From positions 1 through 64,000 of the forward strand of contig NZ_AEUX02000008.1 in NCBI RefSeq assembly GCF_000188015.2: a DNA stretch of 64,000 nucleotides, written 5' to 3'. Under the pieces are notes generated by a model that was given only the letters and a program-made list of their open reading frames with translations, had not been told where the DNA came from and made no database searches. Source of the DNA: Streptococcus ictaluri 707-05 (GTDB lineage: Bacteria; Bacillota; Bacilli; Lactobacillales; Streptococcaceae). Position numbers and translations under genes: made by a program. Of the stretch, positions 1-8,796 are shown in pieces (position 1 is the first letter of the stretch; the number at the start of each line of letters is the position of its first letter).

Positions 1-1
1 C

Positions 2-994
2 CAATCAACGGTTGAGAGCAATGCCAGACGATTACGTGACGCTGAAGGCAATTACAATAGTCTGGCAGAAACAGTGGCAGGCTATGAGCGCAGGATATCT
101 AGTCACGATGAGACTATCTCCTCTAACTTTACACAGCTTAAAAGCTTAATTAATGCCAGCGTATCCCTGGAAAAAATCCAATCTATGCTGCAACTATCTG
201 GTGACAGTATCATGTTTGCGATTAAAGACAAAATCCCGCAAAGTAAAATGTCTGGTAGTGAGATAATCTCAGCGATTAACCTCAACGCTTATGGCGCAGT
301 CATTACAGGTAAAAACATCGCTCTTGATGGCAATACCACTGTTAATGGCACCTTTACCACAAAGATTGCCGAAGCTATCAAGATACGAGCTGACCAGATT
401 ATCGCAGGTACTTTAGATGCCTCTAAGGCTCGTATTATTAATCTAAACGTTAGCAGTATCGTTGGTTTAGACGCTAACTTTATCAAGGCAAAGATTGGCT
501 ATGCGATTGTTGACATGCTTGAGGGTAAGGTTATTAAGGCTCGTAATAGTGCAATGCTTATAGACCTAAACGCAGCAAAGATTGACTTTAACAGCAATGC
601 CACGATAACTTTTAATACAAAATACAATGCGATTGTGCGTAAAAGAGGTGAGAGTACCGCATTTTTACACTTTAATGACGATGTACACGGAGGAGCCTTT
701 ATCGGTCTTGGAGTGACGTCAAATTATGAGGGCATAAAATCACAGGACACGGTACGTTTTGCTGGTATGCGAGTATTTAGATCAAATGACAGTAATGACC
801 AACTTGAGCTTTACGGAGATAGGATTATTATGTCACACGGTTTTGATCAAGGTGGGTCGCTAATTATTAAATTTAGTGATTTTGCTGGTACGGATGTCAA
901 TTTAGCTGATATATTTAATAAAATTTTTGATAATTTTAACAATCTAAACAATAACGGTAACTATAGTCGTAGTTTTTACGGCAGTTGGAAATAG
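2..994 (+). CDS. Phage tail/antireceptor protein, C-terminal part (5' end outside window)
   Basis: The reading frame is open from base 2, so the gene starts before the window; a GTG at 74 is only an internal codon. The visible part has a coiled-coil-like, Ser/Asn-rich start, then short hydrophobic repeats rich in Ile, Ala and Asn (about residues 60-190), and a Gly/Asn-rich C-terminus. This pattern is typical of the distal part of siphophage minor structural or tail-fibre proteins. It is followed in the same orientation by small phage genes, holin and endolysin, the normal end of a streptococcal late operon. The receptor-binding role is inferred from position and composition; no diagnostic motif was recognised. 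Confidence 0.6.
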   Translation, partial: QSTVESNARRLRDAEGNYNSLAETVAGYERRISSHDETISSNFTQLKSLINASVSLEKIQSMLQLSGDSIMFAIKDKIPQSKMSGSEIISAINLNAYGAVITGKNIALDGNTTVNGTFTTKIAEAIKIRADQIIAGTLDASKARIINLNVSSIVGLDANFIKAKIGYAIVDMLEGKVIKARNSAMLIDLNAAKIDFNSNATITFNTKYNAIVRKRGESTAFLHFNDDVHGGAFIGLGVTSNYEGIKSQDTVRFAGMRVFRSNDSNDQLELYGDRIIMSHGFDQGGSLIIKFSDFAGTDVNLADIFNKIFDNFNNLNNNGNYSRSFYGSWK

Positions 995-1003
995 GAGATA
1001 CTA

Positions 1004-1432
1004 ATGGATTTAACATTAAAAAATAAAGATTTAAACACAATGTATGCCGTACTTGATAAAATCAAGGTCACTAATATGTGTGCCAATCGTGGCCGTGCTA
1101 AGTTACTGGCCAAAGTCGTTGATAAAATCAAAGAGTACGCCAAGGATGAGGCTGACCTTATTGATCTGTATGCGGCCAAGGATAAAGATGGCAAGTTTGT
1201 CATCGATGAGCACAAAAACATCAAACTAGCAGATTCGACTAAGATTGATGAGCTCAATGACTTATTGTCTGAACTTGGTGATGAGGACATTACTATCAAA
1301 GGCCACGAGTATTCTAAGCGATTTATTGACTTTTTGGAATACTTGGCTGAATCTGAAGATGAATTTACGGCTCAGGAAATTTTGATTGTCGATAACATTT
1401 TGGAACAATTTGAAGAAAGCAAAGGAGAATAA
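1004..1432 (+). CDS. Phage protein, DUF1617-like
   Basis: This encodes a 142-residue acidic, helical protein with many Lys/Asp/Glu residues and no membrane segment or signal peptide. It starts at ATG 1004, nine bases after the tail gene, behind a GGAG Shine-Dalgarno sequence. Size, composition and position between the tail-fibre gene and the DUF1366 gene fit the DUF1617 family of streptococcal prophages, whose function is unknown. It is probably co-transcribed with its neighbours as late mRNA. The family assignment rests on recognition, not a search. Confidence 0.6.
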   Translation: MDLTLKNKDLNTMYAVLDKIKVTNMCANRGRAKLLAKVVDKIKEYAKDEADLIDLYAAKDKDGKFVIDEHKNIKLADSTKIDELNDLLSELGDEDITIKGHEYSKRFIDFLEYLAESEDEFTAQEILIVDNILEQFEESKGE

Positions 1433-1434
1433 AG

Positions 1435-2045
1435 ATGAGAAATTGGAAAGTCACAGGAAAATACCCACAATATAACGGCGCAGGAGCAGTCGCAAGCACA
1501 CACGTCATTATCGCTGCAGAAGACGGCGCCGTTATCCCGCAACTGATTAAGCAAGATTTAACATCAACTAACGATACAGAGATTATCAAAGCTGCCTTGG
1601 AAGAGTTTGAAAAATCAGAGTATGTCGAAATCGCCATGGGCGAAGCTGTCCAAAAAGTGGACGACTTGGAAAAAGTATCCCAAGAAGCTGCCAAGACTGC
1701 TAAAACAGCTCAAGCAGCTGCTGGACTAGCTAAGGTGTCCGCAGAGCGCACGCAGAAGATGATTAACTTGCAAACTATCCATGTTTTGACTAGCGGGGGC
1801 CGAGTAGAGCCTGACATCTACAAAGGCATGTTAGAGCTTATCGAGCCTGTCAAAAAAGGAGAGTACCAAGCCTATGATGTCTTTACTGTAGTGGACGACA
1901 AGCACGAAGACCAAGCAGGCAAGGTAATCTAGTCTTTGTCCACGTTAACGAGCCGTTTACCTACGAGGCGCAGACCTTAGAGGAGCTCGAATCAGAGGAA
2001 AAAGTGACCATTATCAAATATGCGGACCTCGTTAAAGAAGATTAG
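1435..2045 (+). pseudogene. Phage DUF1366-like protein, apparent one-base frameshift
   Basis: ATG 1435 has a good ribosome site (AAAGGAG) and opens a 165-codon frame that stops at 1932. The next frame continues directly for about 38 codons (from GNLVFVHVNEPF through YADLVKED) to a TAG at 2043-2045, where the next gene's ribosome site begins. Adding one base in the GG run near 1923 joins the two into one protein of about 203 residues, the usual length for this family of late phage proteins. The central part has Ala/Lys-rich heptads suggesting a coiled coil. The shift is either a real mutation or a homopolymer undercall; the function of the family is unknown. Confidence 0.65.
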
Positions 2046-2055
2046 AGGTGGTTAG

Positions 2056-2376
2056 ATGCACGAAATCTTAAGTCAGATCAAAGAGTTAGCAGGGGCTGTT
2101 AGTGCCCTTGCCCTCATTGGTGGTGCTATGATTTGGATTTACAAAAAGCTTGTCATCGAGCCAGACAGCCGATTGGCTGAGCGGTTACAAGCAGAAAATA
2201 ACAAATTATTGACAGATACAGTAAATCCTCTAACTGATGCCATCAAAGACCTAAACTACAATCTCAACACCGCTACAAAAGAGCGTGCTGAGATGCGAAA
2301 AGACATTGAGGTGCACGAGGGGAGACTCGATGCACACGACATCCGCTTAACTGTATTAGAGACAAAGGAGAAATAA
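2056..2376 (+). CDS. Small phage membrane protein with coiled-coil tail
   Basis: This is a 106-residue protein with one hydrophobic segment at about residues 12-30 (AVSALALIGGAMIWIYKKL) and a charged helical remainder that looks like a coiled coil. It lies immediately before the holin gene and ends two bases from it. Genes of this type are common in the lysis cassettes of streptococcal phages. A holin-associated or antiholin role is conceivable from the layout but nothing in the sequence proves it. Confidence 0.6.
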   Translation: MHEILSQIKELAGAVSALALIGGAMIWIYKKLVIEPDSRLAERLQAENNKLLTDTVNPLTDAIKDLNYNLNTATKERAEMRKDIEVHEGRLDAHDIRLTVLETKEK

Positions 2377-2377
2377 A

Positions 2378-2713
2378 ATGCAAGAAATCACTAATATTAT
2401 CACAGGGTCATCTCTATCAATCTTGACTATCTTTGCAGGTATTGTAGTCAAGTTGGTCAAAGATTATCTGCTTAAAAAAGGTGGAGAAAAAGCGGTCAAA
2501 ATCGCCGAAATTGTGGCTCGCAATGCCGTGGAAGCAGTTGAGCAGATTGCTTATGACAAAGACATCAAGGGTATTGAAAAGCTCACAGAAGCTAAAATAA
2601 GCATGCAGAACGAGCTATCAAAACATAATGTTAATTTATCAAACGAAGATTTAGAGATGTATATTGAAGCGGCAGTCAAACGCATGCATGACGAATGGAA
2701 AAAGGAGCAATAA
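2378..2713 (+). CDS. Phage holin, LLH-type
   Basis: The 111-residue product has one N-terminal membrane segment (about residues 7-30) followed by an amphipathic, charged helix region. This matches the LLH (phage_holin_6_1) class, which opens the cytoplasmic membrane so that endolysin can reach the wall. ATG 2378 follows an AAGGAG site. The stop at 2713 sits one base before the endolysin start, and the classic holin-then-lysin order strongly supports the call. Confidence 0.75.
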   Translation: MQEITNIITGSSLSILTIFAGIVVKLVKDYLLKKGGEKAVKIAEIVARNAVEAVEQIAYDKDIKGIEKLTEAKISMQNELSKHNVNLSNEDLEMYIEAAVKRMHDEWKKEQ

Positions 2714-2714
2714 T

Positions 2715-3467
2715 ATGGCGACTTTAGATGAAGTCTTATCCTTTGCAAAAGGATTGGCGGACACTGGTCAAGTTATTGACCTTGATGGTGTCTACGGTAC
2801 CCAGTGTGTGGATTTGCCAAACTGGATCACAACGAAATATTTTGGTGTTGCCCTATGGGGAAATGCCATTGATTTACTAGATAGTGCAGCTGCTCAAGGG
2901 ATGGAAGTGGTCTACAATGCTCCTGGTGTTAATCCACGAGCTGGGGCTATCTTTGTGATGGTAACTTATGCTCACGGCTATGGTCATACTGGGTTAGTTA
3001 TTGTGACGTCAGACGGCTATATTTTGCACAATATCGAGCAAAACGTTGATGGTAATGCGGACGCCCTTTATATTGGTGGTCTAGCTCGATATGTTGACCG
3101 CCCATTTGAAGATGGCACTGGCTATATTTTAGGATGGTTTTACCCCCCTTACGATAGTACGCCAGCAGCAGTGACAGAGCCAAGTGCTCCAGTGGTTGCA
3201 CAGTCAGATGGTACTTATGTAGCTAACCCTGAAACAGGTACTTTTACTGTTCGTGTGGCAGCTTTAAATGTCCGTTCTGCGCCTCGTCTAGATGCAGAAG
3301 TTGTGGCAACTTATGGCGAAAATATGGAATTTAACTATGATGGTTGGATTGACTCAGACGGCTATATTTGGGTAACATATGTCAGCGTTACCGGTGTTAG
3401 ACGATATGTCGCGGTCGGTAACTCACAAAATGGCCGACGTGTGACTAACTTTGGTACTTTTAGATAG
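2715..3467 (+). CDS. Phage endolysin with CHAP and SH3b domains
   Basis: A 250-residue peptidoglycan hydrolase. The N-terminal CHAP domain (about residues 5-140) has its cysteine nucleophile in GTQCVDL and the catalytic histidine in GYGHTGLV. The C-terminal half (about residues 170-250) is an SH3b-type wall-binding domain with the RVAALNVRSAP signature. I chose ATG 2715 because AAAGGAG lies eight bases upstream; a longer frame from 2664 would overlap the holin and lacks a site. There is no signal peptide, so release depends on the holin. A strong terminator follows. Confidence 0.88.
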   Translation: MATLDEVLSFAKGLADTGQVIDLDGVYGTQCVDLPNWITTKYFGVALWGNAIDLLDSAAAQGMEVVYNAPGVNPRAGAIFVMVTYAHGYGHTGLVIVTSDGYILHNIEQNVDGNADALYIGGLARYVDRPFEDGTGYILGWFYPPYDSTPAAVTEPSAPVVAQSDGTYVANPETGTFTVRVAALNVRSAPRLDAEVVATYGENMEFNYDGWIDSDGYIWVTYVSVTGVRRYVAVGNSQNGRRVTNFGTFR

Positions 3468-3494
3468 GAAGTAAATCTCCTTAACATAAAACAA

Positions 3495-3524
3495 AGGCCC
3501 TCGCTTTTGCGGGGGCTATTTTTA
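3495..3524 (+). terminator. Rho-independent terminator after endolysin
   Basis: A GC-rich hairpin (GGCCCTCGC, loop TTTT, GCGGGGGC) is followed by a T-rich stretch 28 bases after the endolysin stop. It closes the late phage operon. Confidence 0.85.
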
Positions 3525-4360
3525 TTTATATATTTTATATTGTTTTTTGAAATAAAAACAAGATAAAATATATAAATGCGCAAAAAATATCTTAAGGAGT
3601 AGGATTATGGCATTACAGGGAATAAAAAAGTTACCAGTCTTGCTAGAGGATAAGCAAGCCTTAAACCTTTATAAGAAGCTGGCAATAGTAAATAAAGTTC
3701 TGGGGAAGTTAGATGCTGTTTTAGAATCATCCATTATTAACTCTTCGATTCTCAGTTTATTGTCTTACAATGAGTCAGTATAATCGACAAGAATAGAAGG
3801 GACTCAAGTAACTTTCCATGAAATAATGGAGACTGCTAAAGTAGGTGCCAAAAATTGGCAGCAATGAGAAGTTTTTAATTATAAAAAGGCGATTGATTTT
3901 GGTTTTCATAAAATAAAAAAAGGCGATGTCATAACTACACGGTTGATAAAAGATCTCCATCGCCTTTTGATGTCTGATGAAGCTAGAGGAACTACATCTA
4001 ACGGCGGAGAGTTTAGGAAGATTCAAAATTTTATTGGTCCAGATAAGAATATCGAAAACGCTTCATATATACCCATTCCTGCAAACGAAATTGGTGCATT
4101 TATGACAAATCTCGAATTTTTCATAAATGGGGAATATCATTCGAGTTTAGAGTGCGGAAGGACTCAAGAATCTATTAACTTTAATAGTGATATTTTATTG
4201 AGAATTGCAGTTGCTCATGCGCAATTCGAATCAATTCATCCCTTCTTAGATGGTAACGGCCGTCTTGGGAGAATTCTTATTGCATTGATGTCTGTTCAGG
4301 AGGGGCTTCTAAAACACCCAATATTTTTTGTTAGTGAAGAATTAGAAAAGGAAAGAATTC

Positions 4361-5523
4361 CCGCGTTGTAAAATGAAGTGCAACAAAAAAGACATGTTCG
4401 TCTGATATACTAGAATTCCCCAATTCAGTATGGAAAGCAGATGAACATGTCCAACATTAATTCTACCAGAAAATCATCCTATTCTCATCTTTCAGCCACA
4501 GAACGGGGTGAAATTGCTGCTTATCTTAAAATGGGAAAGAAACCCGCTGAGATTGCTCGACTCTTGGGTCGTCACCGTTCTACAATCTGCCGAGAAATAA
4601 AACGTGGTTCAGTAGAACAGGTAAAGGATAAGAATGGAAAACAAACCTTCTTCAACGCCTATTTCGCTGATAGTGGGCAACGTGTCTATGAAACCAATCG
4701 TCAAAAGAGTTCTTATCTCAAGTTGAATGACTGCTCCGCTAGGTTCATTGAACAATTAGAATCTGCCTTGACGGCTAACATTCGTCTCCATAGTGTGGAT
4801 AGTTTTGTTCAGACTTACAAAGTGAACCATCCTGAAGAAGTCGTCCCCTCTACCAAAACGATTTATCGTTATATCAAAGAGGGGGTATTAGCTATTAAAC
4901 CAATCGATTTGCCTAAGATGGTTAGTATCAGAAAACGTTCTAAGAAAGTCATGAAGACGAATAAGAAGACTTTAGGTAAATCTATCGAAGAACGTCCAGA
5001 ATATATTAATGATCGTTCTGAATTTGGGCATTGGGAGATTGATTTGGTTCTCGGCAAGAAAACCAAAGGTGAAGCTGTTATGTTGACTTTGGTAGAGCGC
5101 CAGACACGCTATGCACTAGGAGTTAAGCTAGAAGACAAGCAGTCCCAAACCATTAACCGTGCTGTCACGCATCTCATCAGTCAGTATCCTATTGCATCCA
5201 TCACAGCGGATAATGGTTCTGAGTTTAGTTTACTCTCAAACTTAGAAGCTGTTGAAGTTTACTTTGCACATCCCTATTCTTCACATGAGAGAGGAAAAAA
5301 CGAGAACTTCAATGGCCTCCTCAGAGAATATGTCCCTAAAGGAGTCTCACTTAATCCACTAACCTCTGAAGAACTTGACAATTATATTACTGCCATCAAT
5401 GAGCGCCCAAGACGACTTCTTCAATATCAATCCTCAAAATTCCTGTTTGAGCTATCCCGAACAGCTTAACATCTGGAACTCTAGTTATCTATGAACTGGT
5501 TGCACTTGACTTGACAACTTGCG
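4361..5523 (+). mobile_element. IS30-family insertion sequence (IS1239-like), copy 1
   Basis: The 1163-bp element carries one transposase. The ends are imperfect inverted repeats: left CCGCGTTGTAAAATGAAGTG, right (as complement) CGCAAGTTGTCAAGTCAAGT, both continuing into GCAAC. It interrupts fic. A 14-bp direct repeat (AAAGGAAAGAATTC) flanks it at 4347-4360 and 5524-5537, the apparent target duplication. A near-identical copy of the same length lies at 43606-44768. Confidence 0.88.
4441..5469 (+). CDS. IS30-family transposase (intact copy)
   Basis: A 342-residue DDE transposase. The N-terminal helix-turn-helix region (about residues 18-60, LSATERGEIAAYLKMGKK then HRSTICREIKRG) binds the element ends. 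The C-terminal integrase core contains the acidic residues in FGHWEIDLVLG (first D), SITADNGSEF (second D) and NENFNGLLREY (E). The length is normal for the family and the frame is intact, so this copy could mobilise both elements. It is 97-99% like copy 2 outside the short aberrant segment of that copy. Confidence 0.92.
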   Translation: MNMSNINSTRKSSYSHLSATERGEIAAYLKMGKKPAEIARLLGRHRSTICREIKRGSVEQVKDKNGKQTFFNAYFADSGQRVYETNRQKSSYLKLNDCSARFIEQLESALTANIRLHSVDSFVQTYKVNHPEEVVPSTKTIYRYIKEGVLAIKPIDLPKMVSIRKRSKKVMKTNKKTLGKSIEERPEYINDRSEFGHWEIDLVLGKKTKGEAVMLTLVERQTRYALGVKLEDKQSQTINRAVTHLISQYPIASITADNGSEFSLLSNLEAVEVYFAHPYSSHERGKNENFNGLLREYVPKGVSLNPLTSEELDNYITAINERPRRLLQYQSSKFLFELSRTA

Positions 5524-5930
5524 AAAGGAAAGAATTCGTTATTATAACGCGCTTAATGCTACAAGGGGAGAGAATCCAGATTGGAACTTATGGCTTAATC
5601 TCTTTCTCAATGCTAGTGAGCAAATGGCCAAGAATGTCTTAAAGAAAATTCGAAATGCGGATGAACATGCCAAAAAAGGACTTTCTGTTTGTGTGACTCA
5701 AACTCAAAAAACAGTTTGGCTTGCTACTTTTAGTCTTCCTGTGTCAACTGCAAAACAGTTAGCCGAGGCTACGGAGTTCCATCCAGCAACAGTGAAAAAA
5801 GCTTTGGACTTCTTGGTAGGAGAGGGATTTCTGGATAAAGATAATTCAGTAAAACGAAATGTTCCGTATTACAACTATGATTTAATTCGTGCGATACAAA
5901 ATTATTAATATGCGAACACTTTTACCTCTA

Positions 5931-5959
5931 TTGACATTTCTGCACATTCATGAGATAAT
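5931..5959 (+). promoter_or_regulatory. Consensus-like promoter, TTGACA-17-GATAAT
   Basis: TTGACA at 5931-5936 and GATAAT at 5954-5959 are spaced by 17 bases. The expected start site (about 5966) coincides with the foot of a terminator hairpin, so any transcript would be about 35 nt. It may be fortuitous. Confidence 0.35.
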
Positions 5960-5965
5960 CACAGT

Positions 5966-6003
5966 AGCAAGAATCGCCTGATACTAGCGGCTCTTGCTTT
6001 TTT
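5966..6003 (+). terminator. Terminator downstream of fic
   Basis: The hairpin AGCAAGAATCGC / GCGGCTCTTGCT is followed by TTTTTTAT. It is the natural end of the former fic transcript. Confidence 0.75.
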
Positions 6004-6103
6004 ATAGATATGTTATACAATCTTATTAGAATTGTTTAAGACATAATCCTCTAAACAGTCCTTATCATTTGTTTAACTCCTACTGATTCAGTAGGAGTTT
6101 CTC

Positions 6104-6133
6104 TTGACTTTTACACGATAGATAGTGTAAAAT
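6104..6133 (+). promoter_or_regulatory. Promoter with NrdR-box-like inverted repeat
   Basis: TTGACT (6104-6109) and TAAAAT (6128-6133) are spaced 18 bases apart. A perfect 8-bp inverted repeat (TTTTACAC at 6109-6116, GTGTAAAA at 6125-6132, 8-bp spacer) covers the promoter. Its core ACACGATAGATAGTGT matches the NrdR-box consensus as I recall it (acaCwAtATaTwGtgt) at 14 of 16 positions. No ribonucleotide reductase gene is nearby. A hairpin at 6075-6099 (AACTCCTACTGA/TTCAGTAGGAGTT) lies just upstream. Repressor identity is inferred. Confidence 0.45.
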
Positions 6134-6139
6134 AATGTT

Positions 6140-6214
6140 AATATTTGAACCGCACTAGTTTAAATATATCTTTTTCATTTAGTTGCCTTACGTTTTTACG
6201 TAGGGCGTTTTTCT
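6140..6214 (+). ncRNA. Candidate small RNA or attenuated leader upstream of typA
   Basis: The promoter at 6104-6133 would start RNA at about 6140. A terminator-like hairpin (GCCTTACGT, TTTT loop, ACGTAGGGC at 6185-6206, then a long T-rich run) would end it after roughly 70 nt. No start codon with a ribosome site lies inside. It could be a free small RNA, or an attenuated leader for the ORF at 6242 or typA. The sequence does not resemble the CiaR-controlled csRNAs I know. Confidence 0.35.
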
Positions 6215-6241
6215 TTTTTACCAGGAGAGGAGATTAGGCCG

Positions 6242-6394
6242 TTGGAAGTTGTGACAGTTGAAGTTGTGGGAGACGTTTTGAGGGAGTTAGAAGGGTGCAA
6301 AAAAGGGTCGTTTTTAACGTTAAATACCGATTTTTTACGGAAAAAAGTGCTATTGAATAAGCTTGAAAACGTTTATTTTAAGCTATTTCGATAA
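6242..6394 (+). CDS. Possible 50-residue small protein, unrecognised
   Basis: A TTG codon at 6242 lies ten bases after a strong ribosome-like site (GGAGAGGAG, 6223-6231). It opens a 50-codon frame, beginning EVVTVEVVGDVLRELEG and ending NVYFKLFR before TAA at 6392-6394. The product would be mixed helix/strand with a basic C-terminus and no membrane segment. It may be a remnant of a longer gene, since the frame is also open upstream of the TTG. No family was recognised; the good ribosome site is the main support. Confidence 0.3.
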   Translation: MEVVTVEVVGDVLRELEGCKKGSFLTLNTDFLRKKVLLNKLENVYFKLFR

Positions 6395-6466
6395 ATTACG
6401 TGCATTTTAGTTAGCTGAATGTTATACTTATTTAGTTAAAAATTTTTATTGTTACAAGAGGAAAAA

Positions 6467-8308
6467 ATGACAAAATTTAGAGAAGATATCCGTAACGTTG
6501 CAATTATTGCCCACGTTGACCACGGAAAAACCACACTCGTTGACGAGCTATTAAAACAATCCCATACTCTTGATGAGCGTAAAGAGCTCCAAGAGCGTGC
6601 GATGGACTCAAACGATATTGAAAAAGAGCGTGGGATTACTATCCTAGCTAAGAACACTGCGGTTGCTTATAATGATGTTCGTATCAACATCATGGATACA
6701 CCAGGACACGCGGACTTCGGTGGTGAAGTTGAACGTATCATGAAAATGGTTGATGGGGTAGTCTTGGTTGTTGATGCCTATGAAGGAACAATGCCTCAGA
6801 CGCGCTTCGTTTTGAAAAAAGCTCTAGAGCAAGATTTGATTCCAATCGTTGTCGTTAACAAAATCGATAAACCGTCTGCTCGTCCTGAAGAAGTTGTTGA
6901 TGAGGTTCTTGAGTTATTCATCGAGTTGGGTGCTGATGATGAACAGTTAGAATTTCCAGTTGTTTATGCTTCAGCAATCAACGGTACATCATCATTGTCA
7001 GATGATCCAGCTGACCAAGAACATACAATGGCTCCGATTTTTGATACTATTATTGATCATATTCCAGCGCCTGTAGATAACTCAGAAGAACCACTTCAAT
7101 TCCAAGTGTCACTTCTTGACTACAACGATTTCGTTGGACGTATCGGTATTGGTCGTGTTTTCCGTGGGACAGTAAAAGTAGGTGATCAAGTTACCCTTTC
7201 AAAACTTGATGGCACAACTAAAAACTTCCGTGTCACAAAACTTTTTGGTTTCTTTGGACTTGAGCGTAAGGAAATTCAAGAAGCTAAAGCAGGTGATTTG
7301 ATTGCCGTTTCTGGTATGGAAGACATCTTCGTTGGAGAAACAATCACACCTACAGATGCTGTTGAAGCGCTTCCGATTCTGCGTATTGATGAGCCAACAC
7401 TCCAAATGACCTTCTTGGTTAACAACTCACCTTTTGCAGGGCGTGAAGGTAAATGGATTACATCACGTAAAGTTGAAGAGCGTCTTTTGGCTGAGCTTCA
7501 AACAGACGTGTCATTGCGCGTTGATCCAACTGACTCACCAGATAAGTGGACTGTTTCAGGTCGTGGTGAATTGCACTTGTCAATCCTTATTGAGACGATG
7601 CGTCGTGAAGGCTATGAGCTTCAAGTATCTCGTCCAGAAGTTATCATCAAAGACATTGATGGTGTTAAATGTGAGCCATTTGAGCGTGTGCAAATTGATA
7701 CACCAGAAGAATATCAAGGTGCTATTATTCAATCATTGTCAGAACGTAAAGGTGACATGCTTGATATGCAAATGGTTGGTAATGGTCAAACACGTTTGAT
7801 CTTCCTCATCCCAGCTCGTGGCTTAATTGGATACTCAACTGAGTTCCTTTCAATGACTCGTGGTTATGGTATTATGAACCATACCTTTGATCAATACCTT
7901 CCAGTCGTAGCTGGTGAAATCGGTGGTCGTCACCGTGGAGCCCTTGTCTCTATTGACAATGGTAAAGCAACAACATACTCTATTATGCGTATTGAAGAAC
8001 GTGGAACTATCTTTGTGAACCCAGGAACTGAAGTTTATGAAGGTATGATTGTTGGTGAAAATTCACGTGATAATGACCTTGGCGTTAATATTACCACTGC
8101 TAAGCAAATGACAAACGTTCGTTCTGCAACAAAAGATCAAACAGCCGTTATTAAAACACCACGTATTTTGACATTAGAAGAGTCACTTGAATTCTTGAAT
8201 GATGACGAATACATGGAAGTAACACCAGAATCTATCCGTCTTCGTAAACAAATTTTGAATAAAGCTGCGCGTGATAAAGCGAATAAAAAGAAAAAATCAG
8301 CTGAATAA
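6467..8308 (+). CDS. typA: Ribosome-associated GTPase TypA/BipA
   Basis: A 613-residue translational GTPase related to EF-G. The GTP-binding motifs are all visible: AHVDHGKTT (P-loop), [14 protein letters not shown] (G3) and [10 protein letters not shown] (G4). EF-G-like domains II, III and V follow, and then the TypA-specific C-terminal domain ([16 protein letters not shown] onward). The family binds the ribosome under stress and assists assembly or cold growth. I chose ATG 6467 behind AAGAGGAAAA rather than the TTG six codons upstream. It is transcribed alone or with the next small gene. Confidence 0.97.
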   Translation: MTKFREDIRNVAIIAHVDHGKTTLVDELLKQSHTLDERKELQERAMDSNDIEKERGITILAKNTAVAYNDVRINIMDTPGHADFGGEVERIMKMVDGVVLVVDAYEGTMPQTRFVLKKALEQDLIPIVVVNKIDKPSARPEEVVDEVLELFIELGADDEQLEFPVVYASAINGTSSLSDDPADQEHTMAPIFDTIIDHIPAPVDNSEEPLQFQVSLLDYNDFVGRIGIGRVFRGTVKVGDQVTLSKLDGTTKNFRVTKLFGFFGLERKEIQEAKAGDLIAVSGMEDIFVGETITPTDAVEALPILRIDEPTLQMTFLVNNSPFAGREGKWITSRKVEERLLAELQTDVSLRVDPTDSPDKWTVSGRGELHLSILIETMRREGYELQVSRPEVIIKDIDGVKCEPFERVQIDTPEEYQGAIIQSLSERKGDMLDMQMVGNGQTRLIFLIPARGLIGYSTEFLSMTRGYGIMNHTFDQYLPVVAGEIGGRHRGALVSIDNGKATTYSIMRIEERGTIFVNPGTEVYEGMIVGENSRDNDLGVNITTAKQMTNVRSATKDQTAVIKTPRILTLEESLEFLNDDEYMEVTPESIRLRKQILNKAARDKANKKKKSAE

Positions 8309-8322
8309 CTTGTCATTAAAAT

Positions 8323-8369
8323 GCAAAAAGAAATTAGAGAAGAGTGATTTTCTCTAATGCTTTTTGCGT
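8323..8369 (+). terminator. Long imperfect hairpin after typA
   Basis: GCAAAAAGAAATTAGAGA pairs imperfectly with TCTCTAATGCTTTTTGC across a short loop. It probably attenuates transcription between typA and the DUF3165 gene. Confidence 0.5.
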
Positions 8370-8403
8370 CTTGTACAAGAAAATGACTGGAAGGAGTGGT
8401 AAG

Positions 8404-8655
8404 ATGTTTTATCTTATTATCGCTGCACTAATTGTCTCCTATTATTTATTTATGGCACCCAAAAGTGTGCGGAGTACTATTGGGATGATTGGTTTAATGG
8501 GCTTAGTGGCTTTGCTCATTGACTTAGCTGGCTTAAGTTTTATTAAAATTATGCAGACACCACCAGAGATTTTTGTGGGCATAGCTATGATAGCTCTAGG
8601 CTATAGAGCTATGAAAGATCTTTTAAAAATGCCTAAAAAAACAAAAGTCAAATAA
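8404..8655 (+). CDS. DUF3165-like small membrane protein
   Basis: An 83-residue protein with three hydrophobic segments (about residues 2-18, 24-45 and 53-70) and a Lys-rich C-terminus, so it is probably embedded in the cytoplasmic membrane. ATG 8404 has AAGGAG nine bases upstream; the longer frame from 8344 has no ribosome site. Streptococci carry a small membrane protein of this kind (DUF3165) between typA and murD. Its function is not known. Confidence 0.7.
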   Translation: MFYLIIAALIVSYYLFMAPKSVRSTIGMIGLMGLVALLIDLAGLSFIKIMQTPPEIFVGIAMIALGYRAMKDLLKMPKKTKVK

Positions 8656-8660
8656 AACAG

Positions 8661-8691
8661 ACAGGTCAAATTCTATTAGAATTTGACCTGT
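8661..8691 (+). terminator. Terminator before the murD operon
   Basis: A long stem (CAGGTCAAATTCTA / TAGAATTTGACCTG) lies between DUF3165 and murD. The following T run is weak. Confidence 0.6.
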
Positions 8692-8796
8692 TATAGTTAT
8701 AAAAAGGTATAAAAAGTCCTTAACCTTTAAAATCTTGAAAAAGGTATTGAATAAGGGTAAAATAGTAAAGAAATAGAATAGATAGTGTGGATGATA

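Larger units (their letters stand above)
3607..5908 (+). pseudogene. Fic-family protein gene, interrupted by IS30 and two stop codons
   Basis: ATG 3607 follows AAGGAG. In one frame it encodes a Fic/DOC protein: an N-terminal helix region, a STRIEGT motif (autoinhibitory-type region), and the Fic core HPFLDGNGRLGR near 4236-4271. Family members use this core to transfer AMP or related groups to target proteins. The frame holds two in-frame stops (TAA at 3781-3783, TGA at 3865-3867). The IS30 element then splits it at 4361-5523, and the C-terminal winged-helix-like part resumes with KERIRYYNAL and ends at 5908. About 380 codons would be restored without these lesions. With three independent hits it is certainly inactive, though a fragment from 3943 could still be translated. 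Confidence 0.85.

Noticed and set aside
6363..6377. Possible CcpA site (TTGAAAACGTTTATT) upstream of typA
   Set aside because: It has one mismatch in a loose consensus, lies inside the small ORF, and no promoter pairs with it convincingly.
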